The notes beneath the pieces were generated by a model that made no database searches, was not told the DNA's origin, and was given only the letters and a program-made list of their open reading frames with translations. A stretch of 64,000 bases of DNA from Cloeon dipterum (Eukaryota; Arthropoda; Insecta; Ephemeroptera; Baetidae): assembly GCF_949628265.1 (NCBI RefSeq), contig NC_088790.1, positions 6,700,545 to 6,764,544 on the forward strand. The letters run 5' to 3'. Positions within the stretch are counted from its first letter, which is position 1. Every line of letters starts with the position of its first letter. Below are positions 1 to 10,856 of the stretch, one piece after another. The position numbers and the translations under genes are program-made.

Positions 1-46
1 AACTGTGGTAATCAGTTGTAATATATTGATTTGCATCTTTTTACAG

Positions 47-240
47 GTCCATTTTCGCATCTTTTTAACGGAGTCCATGAACAGAATTATATTGCCCACG
101 CAATCAGCTGCGCCGGCCAGTTTGGTCCCAATGCTGATATGTGCAAATCAACAAAATCAGCAGCAACAGGCTTTGGTTCAAAAACGCTTCCAATTGCAAT
201 TATGTTGATTTTTATATTTGTTCGAATCACATTGTTATGA
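47..240 (+). CDS. Alkaline phosphatase copy A, terminal coding exon only (5' part lies left of the window)
   Basis: This is the last exon of a membrane-bound alkaline phosphatase, which removes phosphate from monoesters at the outer cell surface. The exon follows a good 3' splice site (pyrimidine run then CAG at 44-46), begins in phase 1 and ends at TGA 238-240. The translated part starts [15 protein letters not shown], matching the family block that follows the GGEDVA zinc-ligand segment, and it lines up with the last exons of copies B, C and D downstream. It ends in a hydrophobic stretch of about 15 residues with no charged tail, as expected of a GPI-attachment signal. The reading frame is open. 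Whether the missing 5' exons are intact cannot be judged. A decayed copy of this same exon lies at 5477-5666. Confidence 0.85.
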
Positions 241-932
241 CTTTAGCAACAAACGATCCAGAAACTCTGTTTTTCTAATGTGTTTTTTCAAGATAATTTA
301 TTTTTTTATCATTGATATTTTATGCTGTCATTCGTCGCATTGAAATTTTAGTGGAAAAATACGATATTTCAAAAGCATGAATAAATTTTACTGATTACAA
401 CCATTACTGATTGTTAAATAGATAAACCTTCCATGTGCTAAACTGCGCAACCCAAAAATATTTGGTATACAAACAGAGGGTGATTTCTAGAACACAATGT
501 AAGAGATAGAGAATGAGTTATTAAAGGAGCCAGGCCAATGAAATTATCTGAGAGACCAATAAAGTAGCTGAATGATATGAGAACGTGATGGATTAGAGAT
601 TTTTCATCATAATTCGTAGCTACTTATCCATAAAGAGTGTATAGAGCCACATGCAGGCTATAAGCAAAATAATTATTTTCGCTTTCTTAATTCCTTGGCG
701 TTAGCCTTATTTGACCCAAAGAACTTACTTTTAAAGAGTTAGACATTATATATTTTTAAGAAGCAACATTTTAGTGAACACCACCACTGCTATCAACTTT
801 GAACGGGGCAAAACATTACCAAAGGATATAATAACTAAGCATAAATAAGGCCATTGGTGCAGGTAGAAAATGATCAGTGTTGGCGCTTAAGTTCTGGGTG
901 AGAGAACGACACGACTCATTGTTGACCTAAAA
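241..932. other. Intergenic spacer between phosphatase A and B
   Basis: AT-rich spacer without a credible reading frame. Much of it can be aligned by eye with 5667-6379 upstream of copy C, for example the shared phrase CTGCGCAACCCAAAAATATNTG near 446 and 5873. It was therefore carried along in the segmental duplication. The last 100 bp hold the probable promoter of copy B. Confidence 0.6.
841..847 (+). promoter_or_regulatory. TATA-like element of phosphatase B
   Basis: ATAAATA lies 92 bp upstream of the B start codon. The same element in the same surroundings lies 91 bp upstream of copy C (6289-6295). That position suits a TATA box with a short 5' UTR, but no transcript start is visible in DNA. 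Confidence 0.4.
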
Positions 933-3210
933 ATGAAGATTCTGAGCTTCATATTATTTTTATTTGGTCCTGCATTGGTTCTCGGAGCGGTACTTCCTGA
1001 CGATAGATCAGCAATCCGTGTTGAGGGTGAGCTAATTTGATTTATTATAGAAATTAAGAACGACTTAAAATATTCTAGATCAACGGGCCTGGTATAATGA
1101 CGCGAAAAACCGCTTACAACAAGAAAATGCAAAGAAGAAAAACACTAATAGAGCAAAAAATATCATTGTCTTTATTGGCGATGGATTTGGAATCTCCAGC
1201 ATTACTGCATCTCGCATTTATAAAGGACAATTAGCCGGCAACAAAGGCGAGGAAAGCTATCACAGTTTTGATTTATTTTCAAACGTTGGTCTCATCAAGG
1301 TGAAAATATTATTTCCCAAATTATATTTTTCACTGAATTGTAATAATATGATTGTTTGGGAAAAGACGTATTCCACAGATAAACAAGTAACTGATTCGGC
1401 AGCCTCAGCAACTGCCATACTTTGTGGCGTGAAGACGAAACAAGGCATGCTTGGGGTGGACCAGTCGGCGCCAAAAAATCCATGCGACAAAAAAAGTTTT
1501 GAAGCAGCCAAAGTCGAGAGCCTTTTAACATGGGCCCAAAAGGCTGGCATGCGAACTGGTGATTTTAAAAACTCTTTAAGATTACATAGGAGTATAAATC
1601 GTTTTCATCTCGGCAGGGTTGGTAACTACAACAAGAATAACTCATGCTACCCCAGCAGCGGCTTACGCACAAGTACCGAACAGAGGTTGGGAGAGTGACA
1701 CTCGCATACCTAAGGAATATAGGTCGTGCGTCAAAGACATTGCTAGGCAACTTGTGGAGGATGCCCCGGGAAAAGACCTAAACGTATAAATAAATGTTTC
1801 ATCGGACATCTTCAAATCAGATAATTAATTTCATATAATTTCAGGTTATTTTTGGTGGAGGCATGTGTCAGTTTGTTTCATGCAGATCTGACAATGAAAA
1901 TTTGCTTTCTAATTGGAAGCAAAGGGCAAACGCCGAAAAGTTGAAAAGCATGTTTGTAATGAACAAAATTCAGATGGACCAACTTACAAATGAAACAAAA
2001 GTATTAGGCCTCTTTGATTCAAGTCACATGTCCTTTGATTTGGAAAGAGATAAAACTGTAACAGGCCAACCTTCAATTGCTGAGATGACGGCCAAGGCAA
2101 TTAGTTTACTTCAAAACGGTGATAAGGGATTCTTTTTATTAGTAAGTATCCAATTAAAAAAATCTTAATTTTTGAACTCTTTTTTCTCATCCTATATTAA
2201 GGTGGAAGGAGGAAGGATAGATCATGCCCACCACTTAAATTTAGCAAAATTAGCTCTGGCCGACGCAGTAAGCTTTGAAAAAGCGGTTCAAACTGCCTTA
2301 AATATGACTTCTAGCAACGACACGCTTATAGTTGTGACTGCTGATCATTCACACACAATGACAATCAATGGCTATCCTGATAGAGGAAATGACATTTTAG
2401 GTTTGTAAAACCAACTTGTTAAATAAGCGTATAAACTCTTTATTTCATGTTAAGAATTTTGAGTTATATCCTACTAAATTTATTTCCTCTGTTATAGGAC
2501 TCAATAAACACACACATAAGAATGCTTATGCAACCGAAACACTCACTTATGCGAATGGGCCGGGATTTTTAAAGCACAGGAAAAATGGGACCATCAAAAA
2601 GGGAGAATATCCTTGGAATGACCCATCAGAAATGACCGACAGAAATGATAGCAGATACAGTCACTTTGCCCCTATCTACAAGGCATATGAATCTCATGGA
2701 GGAGAGGATGTGGCAATCTTTGCAAATGGTGAGAGAATTAAAGCAGTAGATAATTTAGCCAACAAAACACACGAGTTTCTTGGACTGGGGCATTATTTCA
2801 ATTGATTTGCATATTTATACGCCACGAGCTTGCCGTAAACTTTGGTCCCATACAGATTTCGCTGCAACCCCCATCGCTATAATACTGGTAACTGAGAGCT
2901 TTATAATCTCTGAAAAGCTTTTGTTAGTTTCAATCGTTTATAAAATAATTCCGTGAGCCATATTCACCACTAGATTATATATGCAAAAATTTTGATCTTG
3001 GACTTCTCATATCTTTTTTTAACAGGCCCCTTTTCACATCTTTTCAACGGCGTCTATGAGCAGAATTATATCGCACACGCCATCAGCTGCGCCGGCCAAA
3101 TTGGTCCAAGTGCAGACTTGTGCAGTGCAGCACCTTCACGCTTTGGCTTCAAGTCTTTTTCATTCGCGTCTTTGCTAATATTTAAATTAGTTCTTGCTAA
3201 ATTGTTTTAA
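933..3210 (+). CDS. Membrane-bound alkaline phosphatase, copy B
   Basis: Secreted, probably GPI-anchored alkaline phosphatase of 528 residues. Exons: 933-1026, 1079-1299, 1366-1558, 1617-1783, 1845-2141, 2202-2400, 2498-2728, 3026-3210; all phases join. A signal peptide ([18 protein letters not shown]) opens the protein. Visible active-site elements are the first metal Asp in FIGDGFG, nucleophile Ser in [13 protein letters not shown] for the Mg site, an Arg in the PNRGW block, [11 protein letters not shown] with Asp and His ligands, TADHSH, and the zinc His in SHGGEDVA. The C-terminus is hydrophobic like a GPI signal. All key residues are present, so it should be active. The segment after FGGG is about 8 residues shorter than in copy D. 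It pairs with copy C as a recent duplicate and has one more intron (1559-1616) than D. The acceptor before exon 3 has a poor pyrimidine tract, but the frame and the family block KTYSTDKQV fix it. Confidence 0.93.
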
Positions 3211-4714
3211 TTTTTGCAACATGTAATTCAGAAACAATCGCATTCATTGACAAAAATTTGTTCAACCGTAATAGTGACTATATATTCCTCACTGTTTAAT
3301 AACATGTTTGTTGAGATGATCTGAATAAATATATTAATTGAATATGATAGAAGAGGACCAAAGTGCCTGAATTAAATGATGCATGAACCAATTTCTCAAA
3401 TACTTTTGGTGTAAATCACCTCAAGGACCATGGGGAGAAGTCGGGTAAACGATGATATTGCTATAATAAAGCAATAAAGCAGGTAGCTTAAGCTGATTAC
3501 AAAGTGAAAGTTATAAGTTCTAGAGACTGGTGATTAAGCTATAATTATAGTACATAAACACAAAACTTTGATTAGAATTTTTCTTGGAACGGAAATTTGC
3601 GTATCTGTAACTAATACATAGTCAAAAATTTCGCTCATACTTTTTAAATGTAAGTGAAAAGTGATACTATATAATGAATAAAAAATGTCGATTACTATCA
3701 AATTCATGTAACAATACCGTTTAATTATACCTCAAACAATTATGAGGATTTTGGAATCGGTATGACTGACAATTGTTGCGACAGAACAGGTAAACTGAAA
3801 TCTCACCTCTAAATGGAGCAGACCGTCGTCAAATCAAATGAACAGGGGCGAAATGGAGAAGTCGATGGCAGAGGAAAATTTACTCCCTGAGTCATTTTTC
3901 AATTCAAGATGAAATTTCTTGATTTACATACTTGTTGCCAATTTTAGCAAACAATATTTTTAACAGCACATTAATTTTTTTATATTCTCACTTTGAACTA
4001 ACTTTTGTGATGCAAGTGAGTTGAAGAGATGAGTGACACTTTAACAAACAATTCAACAACAAACGTACAATAATTCAATTCGTTCCCCATAAGGCCATAA
4101 GGGATGCCATTTACCAAACAAGAGAATATGGATGCCATTCACGGTGCGCGTGAAATTTTAACTTTGAGGAAAGAGACTCAGACCAAATCACTAACAATAA
4201 GGTCGACCAAAAGCCAAATTCTTAGAATAATAACGCTAACAGGAATCTTATCCAACAAGGCGCAAGGGTTCGTCTTGTTATTAGAAATTATTCTATGCAA
4301 TGAAATTAAATTTAAACTCAGAATATATGTTTTTCTACTATCAAATGTCAAAATAGGAAACAGAAATCGTCACCAACCAAGAGACTGTCGAACAACAGAT
4401 TTTATTATGCAGACTTAGACAAGCAAAAATAACCGTGTTGTCGTGTTTGGTATTGTTGAAATTGTTACAACACAATATTGACGTCAGGGACATTTTTAGA
4501 TATTCAAAATATAACTTAAAAAGAGACGTCAGGGAAAGGGGACATGAATGAAGATTTATAACATAACATATAGAATTTACTATTTATAGAGTATTATAAT
4601 GCAAAATGAACCCTATTGGGATTTTTTTATTTGAAAAATAGCTCTAAGTGAGAACAGCATAATATTAAGAATGTTTTGCACCTTTATTTGTAATTTTGAT
4701 ACAAATTGATTTAG
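3211..4714. other. Spacer downstream of phosphatase B
   Basis: AT-rich. The part up to about 3890 matches 8669-9600 downstream of copy C with many small changes, for example the shared phrase GGGGCGAAATGGAGAAGTCG near 3845 and 9569. It marks the right side of the duplicated segment. From about 3900 to 4714 I see no gene. An open frame at 4104-4418 has no family resemblance. An 11-bp motif, GACGTCAGGGA, occurs twice near 4481 and 4525. Confidence 0.5.
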
Positions 4715-5257
4715 GTTATTTTCGGAGGCGGTTTGTCTCCAATGGGCGTTACGAACTACACTGGTCCTGACGAAGAGGTTTGCAAACGCACCGACGGCCG
4801 AAACTTGGCCGACGAGTGGGTGCGCGACAAAGAGAGCGCCGGTGTCCGCGCTACGTTCGTTCGCAACAACGGAGAGCTGGCGAGGGTCACGCCCGGCGAG
4901 CACGACGCTGTCATGGGTTTGCATTGCAAAAGACCTCGACGGTCGTAAAATTTAAATGTTTTTCCCTCGCAAATGTAGGTTTATTTGCGACGAACCACAT
5001 GGAATATGACGCAGCGAGAGACCAAGGGCCGGAAGGCAGTCCATCTTTGCTCAATATGACCACCACGGCGATGCGACTGCTCCAGAAAGGCCCCAATGGA
5101 TTTTTGCTAATGGCACGTGACAAGACTTAGATCAGATTGCGAAAGATACAAAAAATTAATTAGTAATTTATAACAGGTCGAGGGTGGTCTAATCGACCAA
5201 GCGCATCACCAAAACTACGCCCAGTCAACGAATAAAATGGACAGAGCTGACACGTAA
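4715..5257 (+). pseudogene. Alkaline phosphatase relic R1 (middle exons only)
   Basis: A decayed phosphatase fragment that is distinctly GC-richer than its surroundings. It carries recognisable family blocks in order: VIFGGG from 4715, CKRTDGRNLADEW, NHMEYDAARD, then RLLQKGPNGFLLM, and after an intron VEGGLIDQAHH from about 5178. The equivalents of exons 1-4 and of the TADHSH and GGEDVA blocks are missing, and the last block runs into stop codons at 5255. An apparent intron (4917-4978, GT to AG) interrupts a place where copies B, C and D have none. R1 therefore descends from an older, differently structured paralogue and not from the recent B/C duplication. It resembles copy D more than B or C in the loop after FGGG. 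Expression is unlikely. Confidence 0.8.
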
Positions 5258-5476
5258 TAAAGATAAAATTCTTTATTGATTTTATTGATCATGACAATGT
5301 GCAAGTACCGTAACGGCATTATAAAGAGTAGGCAGCGCAAATGGGCCAGGGCTCTAACTGACCACCTGAACAACGCGACAGACAGGAGCAGCGTGTACCT
5401 TGCAGCGGCGAATATAGTTTTGTTTCCCCACTTAAATTTATTTAGTCGTAACCTCCTTTAATTAACCTTTTTATAG

Positions 5477-5666
5477 GTCCATTTCGCACCTTTTTAACGG
5501 GATCTATGAGCAAAATTATATTGCCCACGCAATTTGCTGCGCCGGCCAGTTTTGTTCTATAATGTTGATGCATGCACAAATCAACAAAATGAGCAGCTTC
5601 AGGCTTTGGTTCAAAGTTCAAAGTCGCTTGCAATTGTACATATTTGTTAGGATCACATTGTTATGA
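5477..5666 (+). pseudogene. Orphan copy of the phosphatase A terminal exon (R2)
   Basis: After an acceptor TTTTTATAG, the sequence follows the terminal exon of copy A almost base for base (GGTCCATTTCGCACC, then CACGCAAT and CTGCGCCGGCCAGTTTTG), but small indels break the frame. No other phosphatase exon of matching type stands just upstream; the nearest, R1, is a different lineage. It is best read as the left edge of the segment that was duplicated together with copy B to give copy C, now decaying because it has no gene body. Confidence 0.8.
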
Positions 5667-6379
5667 CTTAAACAACAAACTAGAGTATCCAGAAACTTTT
5701 TGTAATGTGCTCTTATTCAAATGAATATATTTTTATCAATTATAATTTATGCTATTATTCGTCGCATTGAAAATTTTGTGTAAAAATAAGATAAATCAAA
5801 AGCATGAATATATTTCATATTTGATTAAAACCTTTCTGATTCTTAATGAAAGAACCTTCAATGTGCAAAACTGCGCAACCCAAAAATATGTGGTATATAG
5901 ACAAACAGAGGGTGTTATAGGACAAAAATTAACACAATGCAAGAGTCAGGATATGAGTGTTTAAAGAAGCCAGGCTGGTACAATATAATCTGACGGACTC
6001 AAACATAAAATGGCTATATCTCATAGGAGAACGTGAGAAAATATTTAATTTTTCATCAGGATTCTTGGCTACTTAACCTCACGCAGAAGTAGAGCCAGAC
6101 GCAGGCTAAAATCAAAATTATTATTTTCGCTTTCTTAATTTCTTGGCGTTTGCTTAATTTGAGCCAACGAACTTACTTTCAACGAGTTAGAAATTATACA
6201 TTTTTAAGAAGCAACATTTTAGAGAACACCACCACTGCTATCAGCTTTAAACGGGGCAAAACAATAATAAAGTAAAAAAAAACTAAGCATAAATAAGACC
6301 ATTGGGGCAGTAGAAAATGATCAGTGTTGGCGCTTAAGTTCTGGGTGAGAGAACGACGCGACTCATTGTGAACCTAAAA
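5667..6379. other. Spacer upstream of phosphatase C
   Basis: Duplicate of 241-932, AT-rich and without a credible gene. The last 250 bp are the best conserved against the B upstream region, as expected for a promoter. Confidence 0.55.
6289..6295 (+). promoter_or_regulatory. TATA-like element of phosphatase C
   Basis: ATAAATA lies 91 bp upstream of the start codon, in the same context (CTAAGC before it) as the element of copy B. Confidence 0.4.
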
Positions 6380-8668
6380 ATGAAGATTCTGAGCTTCATA
6401 TTATTTTTATTTGGTCCTGCATTGGTTCTCGGAGCGGTACTTCCTGACGATAGATCAGCAATCCGTGTTGAGGGTGAGCTAATTTGATTTATTATAGAAA
6501 TTAAGAACGAATTAAAAATTTCTAGATAAACGGACCTGGTATAGTGACGCGAAAAATCGCTTACAACAAGAAAATGCAAAGAAGAAAAACACTAATAGAG
6601 CAAAAAATATCATTGTCTTTATTGGCGATGGATTTGGAATCTCCAGCATTACTGCATCTCGCATTTATAAAGGACAACTAGCCGGCAACAAAGGCGAGGA
6701 AAGCTATCACAGTTTTGAATTATTTTCAGACGTTGGTCTCATCAAGGTGAAAACATTTCTCAACTGATATTTTTCCCTGAATAATAATAATAATATTGTT
6801 TTGGAAAAGACGTATTCCACAGATAAACAAGTAACTGATTCGGCAGCCTCAGCAACTGCCATACTTTGTGGCGTGAAGACGAAACAAGGGATGCTTGGGG
6901 TGGACCAGTCAGCGCCAAAAAATCCATGCGACAAAAAAAGTTTTGAAGCAGCTAAAGTCGAAAGCATTTTAACGTGGGCCCAAAAGGCTGGCATGCGAAC
7001 TGGTGATTTTTACAAATTCTTAAAGATTAAATGGAAGTATAAATCGTTTTCAACTCGGCAGGGTTGGTCACTACAACAAAAATAACTCATGCTACCCCAG
7101 CAGCGGCTTACGCACAAGTACCTGACAGAGGTTGGGAGAGTGACACTAAAATACCTGTGGAATATAGATCGTGCGTCAAAGACATTGCTAGGCAACTCGT
7201 GGAGGATGCCCCAGGAAAGGATCTAAACGTATATATTTTTCATCGCACATCTTCAAATCAGAGAATTAATTTAATATAATTTCAGGTTATTTTTGGTGGA
7301 GGCATGTGTCCGTTTGATGAATGCAGATCTGACAATCAAAGTTTGATTTCAAATTGGGAGCAAAGAGCAAACGCCGAAAAGAAGAAAAGCATGTTTGTGA
7401 TGAACAAAATTCAGATGGACCAACTTACAAATGAAACAAAAGTATTAGGCCTGTTTAATTCAAGTCACATGTCCTTTGATTTGGAAAGAGATAAAACTAT
7501 AACAGGCCAACCTTCAATTGCTGAGATGACGGCCAAGGCAATTAGTTTACTTCAAAACGGTGATAAGGGATTCTTTTTATTAGTAAGTATCCAATTAAAA
7601 AAATCTTAATTTTTGAACTCTTTTTTCTCATCCTATATTAAGGTGGAAGGAGGAAGGATAGATCATGCCCACCACTTAAATTTAGCAAAATTAGCTCTGG
7701 CCGACGCAGTAAGCTTTGAAAAAGCGGTTCAAACTGCCTTAAATATGACTTCTAGCAACGACACGCTTATAGTTGTGACTGCTGATCATTCACACACAAT
7801 GACAATCAATGGCTATCCTGATAGAGGAAATGACATTTTAGGTCTGTAAAAACAACTTATTTAATAAGCGTATAAACTCTTTATTTCACGTTAAGAATTT
7901 TGAAATATATGCTACTAAATTTATTTCCTCTGTTATAGGACTCAATAAACACACACATAAGAATGCTTATGCAACCGAAACACTCACTTATGCGAATGGG
8001 CCGGGATTTTTAAAGCACAGGAAAAATGGGACCATCGAAAAGGGAGAATACCCTTGGAATGACCCATCAACACTGACCGACCGAAATGATAATGGATACA
8101 GTCACTTTGCTCCTATCTACACGGCATATGCATCTCATGGAGGAGAGGATGTGGCAATCTTTGCAAATGGTGAGACAATTAAACCAGCCATTTTAGCCAA
8201 TTTTAGCCAACGGAAAACACGCGTTTCTTGGACTGGAGCATTATTTCAATTGATTTGCATATTTATCGCCACGAGCTTGCCGTAAACTTTGGTCCCATAC
8301 AGATTTCGCTGCAACCCCCATCGCTATACTGATTACTGAGAGCTATAATCTCTGAAAAGCTTTTGTTAGTTTCAATTGTTTATCAAAAACATTCCGTGAA
8401 CCAACTGCACCGCTAGATTATCTAAGCAAAAATGTTGATCTTTAATCAGGTGACTTCTCATATCTTTTTAACAGGCCCCTTTTCACATCTTTTCAACGGC
8501 GTCTATGAACAGAATTATATCGCACACGCCATCAGCTGCGCCGGCCAAATTGGTCCAAGTGCAGACTTGTGCAAACCAAGCAGTTCATCATCTACACACT
8601 TTGGCTTCGAGTCTTTTTCATTCGCGTCTTTGCTAATATTTAAATTAGTTCTTGCAACATTGTTTTAA
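6380..8668 (+). CDS. Membrane-bound alkaline phosphatase, copy C
   Basis: Close duplicate of copy B, 531 residues, with the same eight-exon structure: 6380-6473, 6526-6746, 6810-7002, 7062-7228, 7286-7582, 7643-7841, 7939-8169, 8475-8668. Signal peptide, [37 protein letters not shown] and SHGGEDVA are all kept, and the C-terminus is GPI-like. From 7500 to 7843, covering the end of exon 5, intron 5 and exon 6, I see no difference from copy B (2059-2402). The loop after FGGG ([15 protein letters not shown] against [15 protein letters not shown]) and the spacer before the GPI tail differ at many residues. Both copies look functional. They may differ in expression or in surface properties; nothing in the sequence assigns a tissue. 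Confidence 0.93.
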
Positions 8669-9639
8669 TTTTTTCAACATGTGATTCAGATGAAGCAATC
8701 TTAATTGATAAATATTTTTGTTCAGTCGTTAAAAATGACTACTCCTCACTGTTTAAAAAAATGTATGGTTGATGATCTGAATAAATACATTATATGTATC
8801 AATTGAATATGATTGAAGATAACCAAGAAGGTGTCTAAATTCAATGGTTAAAGAAGTGCACGAACCCATTTCTCAAATGCTTTTGTTGTAAATCGCCTCA
8901 TTAGAGTCAAGGACTAAGGGTAGAAGTCTGGTCAAGGAAAGTGATATTGCTACAATGCTATAAAGCAGGTAGATAGCTCAAGCTGATAACAAAAGTGAAA
9001 GGTATAAAATACTGAGGACAGGCGATTAAGCTATATTTTATGGTATGTCATAAACTTTGTTCATAGAAGATATTTTTCAAAACAAAAACAATCTTGAGCA
9101 TCCAGAATTTTAAACCTTGGATAAGAAATTTGCGTATTTGAAAAGTCAACGGGAATAATGTCTCACGCATATTAATTTCGTGCAAAAACCAATGATAAAG
9201 TTAGCTAAAAACTAGCAAATAAATTTTTAGGAAAGTCGCATTATGGTCATTATGGACCATTTCATTCGTGTTTTACCTAAAAGAGAAACTAATCATTGCA
9301 AAATAAAGTTGATTTTAAATGCAAAAATTATTATTTTGACTAACATAATAATATAATATTAAAATTGTACATCATGTACTTTGAGTAACAAGTGACACGT
9401 GAACCAAAAATGTCGATTACTGTCAAATTCATGTAGCAACGTTTGTTTTTTAAGCCTCAAACAATTAATGGGGTTTTGGAATCGGTATGAAGTATTAATG
9501 AAAATTCTTGCGACAGAGCAGGTAAACTGAATGGAGATGGAGACCGTTGTCAAAGCAAATGAACAAGGGGCGAAATGGAGAAGTCGGTGGCAGAGAAAAA
9601 TTTAATCACATTATTATATTATATGGTTGCGGTCACGTA
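8669..9639. other. Spacer downstream of phosphatase C
   Basis: Diverged duplicate of 3211-3890, AT-rich. I see no gene. The match to the first copy fades out near 9600, which sets the right-hand limit of the duplication. Confidence 0.5.
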
Positions 9640-10200
9640 TAGTCAACTGCGACCTAGAGGACACGATAAAGTCTCAAAGGTGACCGCCTTAGATCAGTTA
9701 TTATGGCTCTTGAAGCAATCAGTATGCTGCTGAACTGCCAGAACGGATGTGTGCTGATTTTGAGTTTCACGCGACAGCGAAAATTTTGGCACCTAATGAG
9801 CTATGTTTAATTAGGTAGAAGGTGAGCGGATTGATCACACGCGCTGCGCAAATTTTGCGAATTTAGCCTTGGCCGATACTATATAAATTTCGTCGAACCA
9901 AAATCGCTATAGGGTCATGTTGGTCACGTCTCGAGACGCCACTCTACGGGTACCTATTTTCATGGTTATTGCGTACAATAGTTATTGATGGTCCCTTTTA
10001 ATATTTAATTTTGAGGTTTATTTCGCCCATATGAAGCCAAAGAAAAATATGAATATTATGAGGCTCACATATTTATACGCTAATGGTTCTATGGTTGTCA
10101 ATACACACAAAAATGGGCTTGTTTGCCGACGATGCATTAATTTATCCCTGATGGAGGCAAATCTGCGAAAAGACAGAAACCATGCGATTCGCGGTTTTTG
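9640..10200 (+). pseudogene. Alkaline phosphatase relic R3 (exons 5-7)
   Basis: Heavily decayed phosphatase remains in family order. MALEAISMLLNCQNG at about 9703 matches the [13 protein letters not shown] block of copy D. VEGERIDH at 9825 follows an AG acceptor and continues into NFANLALADT. TSRDATLRV near 9925 matches [10 protein letters not shown] of copy D. LTYLYANGS with THKNG near 10065 matches LTYANG and HRKNG. Several stops and frameshifts interrupt it, and there is no first half. It sits just beyond the duplicated segment, directly upstream of copy D, and is closest to D. Confidence 0.75.
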
Positions 10201-10856
10201 CAGCGTTAAAATAAAATGTTTGTTTTATTTTATTTACAATGGTGATCAATTGATTTTGTTACAGCAAAATTACAGTGGTTATGCATTAATTAGCAAGATG
10301 TGAAGGAAGATATGTTTGGGACCAGTAGACTATTTTTGGTTTTAGATACTTAAAATTATATGATTTGATTATGCATGACAATATAAAGATAATTAAAGAC
10401 AACAGTCAAATTTTTATCAAATCAAATAATTCACTTCAGCGCTTTCACAATCTGAAGTCCCATTGTGTACTTTGTCGCTATGAACACGTGAATGTCTCGT
10501 AAGTTAAGCGATCGACGTATTTATCACATTTTATTATTATATTGACAAAAAATGAGCAAAATATGGAATAACTATATAGAAGTAATAATTTTACGAGGCA
10601 TTTTCCTGCTTTGTTGAAAGGGACAAAGATGAAGGTATTAGCGTATAAGCGTTAATCAATTATGATGATTAAACGCATTATATCAGACGCCTGTTCAAGT
10701 GCATATCGCCTGCCTCTATTCATATTGAGATAATAAAAGCCGCATCGTGAAGTGCTAATCCCGCCACCAACAAACCTATAAATTAAAGCAACGTACCAGT
10801 GGCAAGAATCATAATAGGGTTGTTATCTGGAGCACACTACTGTCCAGCTCTTCAAG
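10201..10856. other. Upstream region of phosphatase D
   Basis: No gene seen. The last 130 bp look like a promoter: AGATAATAAAAG near 10728 and TTATCTGG near 10823 resemble GATA-factor sites, and a TATA box stands at 10777. Confidence 0.45.
10777..10783 (+). promoter_or_regulatory. TATA box of phosphatase D
   Basis: TATAAAT lies 80 bp upstream of the start codon at 10857. A transcript start about 30 bp downstream would give a 5' UTR of roughly 50 nt. Confidence 0.5.

Noticed and set aside
4104-4418. 104-residue plus-strand frame between phosphatase B and relic R1
   Set aside because: No similarity to phosphatase or to transposon proteins; composition follows the AT-rich background.
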